DNA of 26,675 nucleotides, from NCBI RefSeq assembly GCF_001556045.1, contig NZ_LSIC01000154.1, forward strand, positions 1 through 26,675, written 5' to 3'. The DNA is from Bradyrhizobium sp. CCH5-F6 (GTDB taxonomy: Bacteria; Pseudomonadota; Alphaproteobacteria; Rhizobiales; Xanthobacteraceae). The notes under the pieces were generated by a model that saw only the letters and a program-made list of their open reading frames with translations, ran no database searches and had not been told where the DNA came from. Of this stretch, positions 23,684 through 26,675 are shown piece by piece. Positions within the stretch are counted from its first letter, which is position 1. Each line of letters opens with the position of its first letter. The position numbers and the translations under genes are program-made.

Positions 23684-24136
23684 TTAATTCTTGCCGCGTT
23701 GTCGCTCGATCAACTTGGGAACGTCGGCAACATCGATTTCGAGGCTCGTACCGAAATCCTTGGCGGGATACTTTTCCGCGTGGGCGAGGACCTCAGGGGT
23801 CGGAACTACAAGTCGCGCCTGTCCCTTCGGGGAGAAACAATTCTTCCCGCTCTTGATCCAGAAAGCGCACCCGCCATATCCGGTGGCCGGTTCGTCGGCG
23901 AGATAGACTCGGCCTTTGCCGTTCTTGCCGGTCACCCTGCTCACGATGAAGAACAAACGATTTGCATATGTCTGTCGGATCACCGCGACGGTACCTTCGT
24001 TCGCGCCGGTGTAGTATTCCCTGATCTGCTCCTCGGTTTGATCTACGCTAGGATCACCTGGCCATTGATCGCCGAAGAGCAGACGTAGCCCTCGCCCTCT
24101 TAGAATTGCCGATGGCATTTTCTTTTCATCGCTCAT
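23684..24136 (-). CDS. Hypothetical protein of 150 residues
   Basis: This soluble, charged protein starts MSDEKKMPSAILRGRGLRLL and contains QTEEQIREYYTGANEGTVAV, RVYLADEPATGYGGCAFWIK and SGKNCFSPKGQARLVV. No signal or membrane segment is seen. The Gly-Tyr-Gly-Gly-Cys stretch and a short Lys/Arg-rich tail (KLIERQRGKN) are distinctive but fit no family I know. The start ATG 24136 has AGGAA seven bases upstream; the frame is open another 54 codons upstream but overlaps another gene there. The upstream 81-residue gene ends inside this gene's first codons (overlap about 11 bases), suggesting translational coupling. Confidence 0.65.
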   Translation of the reverse strand: MSDEKKMPSAILRGRGLRLLFGDQWPGDPSVDQTEEQIREYYTGANEGTVAVIRQTYANRLFFIVSRVTGKNGKGRVYLADEPATGYGGCAFWIKSGKNCFSPKGQARLVVPTPEVLAHAEKYPAKDFGTSLEIDVADVPKLIERQRGKN

Positions 24137-24371
24137 GGCCTTGTTCCTGCTGCTTGCTCGCCGCATTCCGATGGGTGATAGCGATGCAGTGGTGCCATGG
24201 ATAGTCCCGTGAATTCGGAGCAGGATTGAGCGAACCACAGTACACGCCGAGCGGGCGCGAAGTTCCTTCATTGTGGGCTTGGACAATCGCCGACCCACCC
24301 ATCTTGGGAGTGTGCAGAACTAGATAGTTCGCGAACAGCGAGAGGTTGAACGCGAACGCGAACCGGCCCAC
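24126..24371 (-). CDS. Hypothetical 81-residue protein, coupled to the downstream gene
   Basis: This short gene starts with GTG at 24371, preceded at about five bases by a strong AAGGAG on the minus strand. The protein begins GRFAFAFNLSLFANYLVLHT and contains PKMGGSAIVQAHNEG, PLGVYCGSLNPAP and YPWHHCIAITHRNA. It has no recognisable family and no clear signal peptide. Its stop overlaps the start of the 150-residue gene, the usual arrangement for translational coupling. The divergent gene on the other strand starts only 17-35 bases away, so the two promoters would overlap or lie inside the neighbouring genes. The strong ribosome site and coupling support reality, but it could be spurious. Confidence 0.5.
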   Translation of the reverse strand: MGRFAFAFNLSLFANYLVLHTPKMGGSAIVQAHNEGTSRPLGVYCGSLNPAPNSRDYPWHHCIAITHRNAASKQQEQGHER

Positions 24372-24388
24372 AATCTCTCCTTCACCTA

Positions 24389-25120
24389 TTGCCGTTGAGT
24401 CGCCCCGTGACCAATTTCCCCGACGAATGGATCGACGACGTCTGCGAAGCAGATCCGCTTACAGACGATCTAGACCTTGAGGACGATGAGCACGTTCCGG
24501 AAGGTCTCCCACCGACCCAAGAAGAGATCGATGCTGGGTACGTAGAGCTAGTGCGATGGCAATCGGCGAGAGCCTTCCAGAAAATCGAGAAGCCGCTCCG
24601 CCTCCGTAATGCTGATCCTGACTTCTTCCTCCAGCCCCAGCTCAAGTTCCTTCACGACGCCTACGTGCTCGCCAAGTTCGCTGCGAAAATCGGCGCCGAT
24701 CAAGTTCGCCTCGCCGATCGACGCGACCAGTGGCCGGACGGTTTTGTCAGGATAAACAAGCGCACCATCAAAGTTGAAGTGACCAGCACCCACGGTGACC
24801 GCAAGCTCGGAGAGGAATACCGAGAGCCGCGCGGCATGCGATTCGATCCCGTCGAGGACTGGCATTCCCGAGCCGACTCGATCCCCACCTATCTAGACAA
24901 CGCTATCCGCGATAAGGTCCGCCGGTACGGCGCCCGATACTCCGACTGCTGGCTAGTCGTATATCTGAACATTAACGAATGGGGTATCCGGCAGCGAGAG
25001 ATCGAGCAGGTCATCGACAAGACGATGATCCGATATAGCGATTACTTCCAAGAGGTCTCCGTGCTCTGGAAAGGCAATATCTATAGCGCGAGCGACAGCG
25101 TGATGCAGGGTCATGCATGA
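24389..25120 (+). CDS. Hypothetical protein, possible PD-(D/E)xK-like nuclease fold
   Basis: This protein of up to 243 residues begins with an acidic N-terminus (about 10-50: DEWIDDVCEADPLTDDLDLE, DDEHVPEG). A helix, KFLHDAYVLAKFAAKIGA, follows. Then come WPDGFVRI and TIKVEVTSTHGDRKLGEEYR. The last two suggest the strand-turn-strand of a PD-(D/E)xK nuclease core, with Asp in PDG and Glu in EVT, followed by CWLVVYLNINEWG. The canonical Lys of ExK is replaced by Thr, so activity is uncertain. No clear ribosome site is seen; the start could be TTG 24389 or GTG 24407. It is followed after three bases by another orphan gene, probably the same operon. Confidence 0.6.
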   Translation: MPLSRPVTNFPDEWIDDVCEADPLTDDLDLEDDEHVPEGLPPTQEEIDAGYVELVRWQSARAFQKIEKPLRLRNADPDFFLQPQLKFLHDAYVLAKFAAKIGADQVRLADRRDQWPDGFVRINKRTIKVEVTSTHGDRKLGEEYREPRGMRFDPVEDWHSRADSIPTYLDNAIRDKVRRYGARYSDCWLVVYLNINEWGIRQREIEQVIDKTMIRYSDYFQEVSVLWKGNIYSASDSVMQGHA

Positions 25121-25123
25121 GTT

Positions 25124-25729
25124 ATGACAACTAATGTTCAAGCCGAACGCACAGAGACGACCGCCTCGGGCCAGACGAAGGCCGCGATCAAGTACCTGAT
25201 CTCCACCGGTTTCACCGCGATCAGCATCTTGGAGAGTGACGGGGCCTACCAAATCCGCGTCGGACACAAGATCAATCCGAACGCCTGCTCGGTCCACTGG
25301 TTGCGGGAGCCGAACGCTATCGCGGTTTCCCGAAAGGCCCGCAAGGAAACTAGGGAGCGCCCAGACGTCGACACCATGATCAATGCGCTTCGCGAGGCGG
25401 CAGCGTATTGGGACGAGACGCTGACACCCCACGACCTCGCGCTTCAGCGCGCAGCGGACTCGATCAAGCGGCTCGACGCGATGATTGAAGCCCTCCGCAG
25501 CAGCGGGCAGCTCAACATCTTCAACGAGAACTACTGCGCAAGCCGTGAAGCGGCGGCCTCGGCGGGTATCGGTTTCATGCCATACGAGGTGGCACTGTCG
25601 CGCTTACGGATGGCCCTGGTGCCGTACGTGACGGAGGGCAAGAGGCTTGAGGATATAACCGAGCTGTTCCCCAAAATCTTTGGCCCACCCGAATTCACCG
25701 GCTATCGGAGCGTTGCTGGACCAGCATAG
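25124..25729 (+). CDS. Hypothetical protein of 201 residues, likely co-operonic
   Basis: This soluble protein starts three bases after the preceding stop, indicating an operon and probably translational coupling. Its N-terminus, TTASGQTKAAIKYLISTGFT, AISILESDGAYQIRVGH, looks like a small alpha/beta domain. A charged helical region follows (ALREAAAYWDETLTPHDLAL, QRAADSIKRLDAMIEALRS), probably coiled-coil, then a short C-terminal domain with Leu/Phe-rich helices (RLEDITELFPKIFGPPEF). No motif or family is recognised. Its tight link with a possible nuclease-like gene suggests a shared task, which could be defence or element maintenance. That is a guess from context. Confidence 0.65.
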   Translation: MTTNVQAERTETTASGQTKAAIKYLISTGFTAISILESDGAYQIRVGHKINPNACSVHWLREPNAIAVSRKARKETRERPDVDTMINALREAAAYWDETLTPHDLALQRAADSIKRLDAMIEALRSSGQLNIFNENYCASREAAASAGIGFMPYEVALSRLRMALVPYVTEGKRLEDITELFPKIFGPPEFTGYRSVAGPA

Positions 25730-26029
25730 CAACGGTCGCTCGACTGTTCGCAAAGTGGTATTTGAGCGTCGTCCAGCGTAGCATCTGCGATCGAAAAGTC
25801 GCGAGTGTTGACGACCGTTAGACCACCGACGACAAAAAGTAGTCCTCGCGCAAGCCCGTTCTCGGAATTCCTGTGGAGAATTCCGCGAGGCGCGAGTGCC
25901 TGAGGATTCAGAATTAATGTGGTCGGCACGCTGGCAGTCTGCGCAGCGGTGTAGATCTTTTTGCGGCTCTGGTCGTATGGCGCTTGTAAGCGGCATGATA
26001 CTGGAGATTCTAACCACAAGAGGCGATAC
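25730..26029. other. Intergenic region with a stem-loop
   Basis: About 300 bases without a convincing gene. The clearest structure is an inverted repeat, GGAATTC-CTGTGGA-GAATTCC at 25864-25884, a 7-base-pair stem with partial extension outward (CTCG ... CGAG with a two-base bulge). It lacks a downstream U-run, so it is more likely an operator or structured leader than a terminator. Confidence 0.5.
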
Positions 26030-26671
26030 ATGCCGAACTTCGAAAGTGGGAAACCGCTTCACTGTCTTGAGTTGGTCACGGGCAAGAATCTGACTGGGAC
26101 GGTCCTCCTCGCGGAAGAGCGGATCAGAACCGAGATCTACAGCTTCCAAGATCATTTTCATATCCAAGGCGAGAAGCCGGTTTTTGTTCAAACCGAGACC
26201 AACGATATTGTCTCGCTGCACTCAAACATCACGACAATTCCCGGAACACGCTCCCGTTTCGGCGAGCCGCAGAGAACGACATACCGGCAAGAAATCGCCT
26301 CGAACATTGCTATCGTCGGTCATGATGCCTGGGAGGCTAAAGACTGCGTCAAGCGAGTCAGCTTCCGCGTCAGGCACACAAGGGACCTGATGCATCATCG
26401 CGCGAAGGTCGATGCGCTCGGCCGCAGCAAATACCCGAAGGAAGAGAACTTCAATCTATTCGGCGACACCGTGGAGGGCATGACGCTCCGCGCCCGGTAC
26501 GCGGCGACCTATGGGATGGATTTCGACGCACCGACTGACTTTTGGCCAAGTTTCGAGATCGAATTCGACGAGCCTCAAGGCATTGAGGAGTACATTCGTC
26601 ACGTGCTGACCTATGTCCAGTTTAGGTCAGTTGGCAACCGTCTTTCTGAAATGAAGCGGTTGATCCGATAG
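26030..26671 (+). CDS. Hypothetical protein, possibly related to the ApeA N-terminal domain
   Basis: This 213-residue soluble protein is complete inside the window (ATG 26030, stop 26669-26671). It shows a beta-rich N-terminus (LHCLELVTGKNLTGTVLLAE, then TNDIVSLHSNITTIPGTRSR), a middle with NIAIVGHDAWEAKDCVKRVS, and a C-terminal helical stretch EEYIRHVLTYVQFRSVGNRL. The layout (short beta strands with a Gly-Thr turn, then helices near the end) resembles the N-terminal domain of ApeA-type abortive-infection proteins. The C-terminal HEPN RNase domain of those proteins is absent. The ribosome site (AGAGGCG) is modest. The match is by eye and weak. It lies downstream of the orphan pair at 24389-25729 after a 300-base gap. 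Confidence 0.55.
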   Translation: MPNFESGKPLHCLELVTGKNLTGTVLLAEERIRTEIYSFQDHFHIQGEKPVFVQTETNDIVSLHSNITTIPGTRSRFGEPQRTTYRQEIASNIAIVGHDAWEAKDCVKRVSFRVRHTRDLMHHRAKVDALGRSKYPKEENFNLFGDTVEGMTLRARYAATYGMDFDAPTDFWPSFEIEFDEPQGIEEYIRHVLTYVQFRSVGNRLSEMKRLIR

Positions 26672-26675
26672 CGAC

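Noticed and set aside
1..26675. CRISPR arrays, tRNA or rRNA genes
   Set aside because: No regularly spaced direct repeats and no tRNA-like or rRNA-like segments were seen on either strand by eye.

Overview
The window is GC-rich alphaproteobacterial DNA, most likely from the Bradyrhizobium/Rhodopseudomonas/Afipia group (order Hyphomicrobiales). This placement is an inference. It rests on codon usage, FixK/FNR-type boxes, a small membrane protein of a type I associate with Bradyrhizobium, and the IS content. It looks like an accessory region: metabolic and respiratory genes, copper genes, several decayed genes, and a pile of insertion sequences leading into an island of orphan genes.

Layout. 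1-282: 3' end of a Gly/Tyr-rich protein. 557-1582 (-): intact zinc alcohol dehydrogenase behind an FNR/FixK-like box. 1823-3103 (+): decayed aldehyde dehydrogenase with a frameshift and an internal deletion of about 80 codons. 3480-4631 (+): patatin-like phospholipase. About 5.0-5.3 kb: two broken members of a small repeated ORF family, with an intact member at 10.4-10.6 kb. 5655-7463 (+): GH15 glycosidase. 7788-8108 (-): small exported protein downstream of a well-formed FNR/FixK class II promoter. 8557-10229 (-): two-gene operon for a membrane-anchored protein and a seven-haem cytochrome c. 10949-14217 (+): small membrane protein, CopA-type multicopper oxidase and CopB. 14714-17656: IS21 remnant, DUF5372-like ORF, inactive IS630 transposase and a complete IS1182 element. 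17703-18095 (-): CusF-like copper protein with a perfect FNR/FixK box upstream. 18383-20782 (-): P1B-type ATPase with an unusual CPD motif, preceded by a PPK2 remnant. 21548-22942: IS110-family element of apparent IS1111 type, with a candidate guide-RNA region. 23063-26671: six orphan genes, including a possible nuclease-like protein and a possible ApeA-N-terminal-like protein.

How the genes fit together. The CopA oxidase, CopB, CusF-like protein and P-type ATPase form a dispersed copper (or related metal) export and detoxification set. Alcohol dehydrogenase, GH15, the PPK2 remnant, the multihaem cytochrome and three FNR/FixK-like boxes suggest a low-oxygen programme. The most interesting candidates are the anchored heptahaem cytochrome pair, the CPD-motif ATPase whose HMA-like domain lacks CxxC, the shared FNR/FixK sites, and the non-coding end of the IS110-family element. 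All functional statements come from reading the sequence alone; no database search was run.
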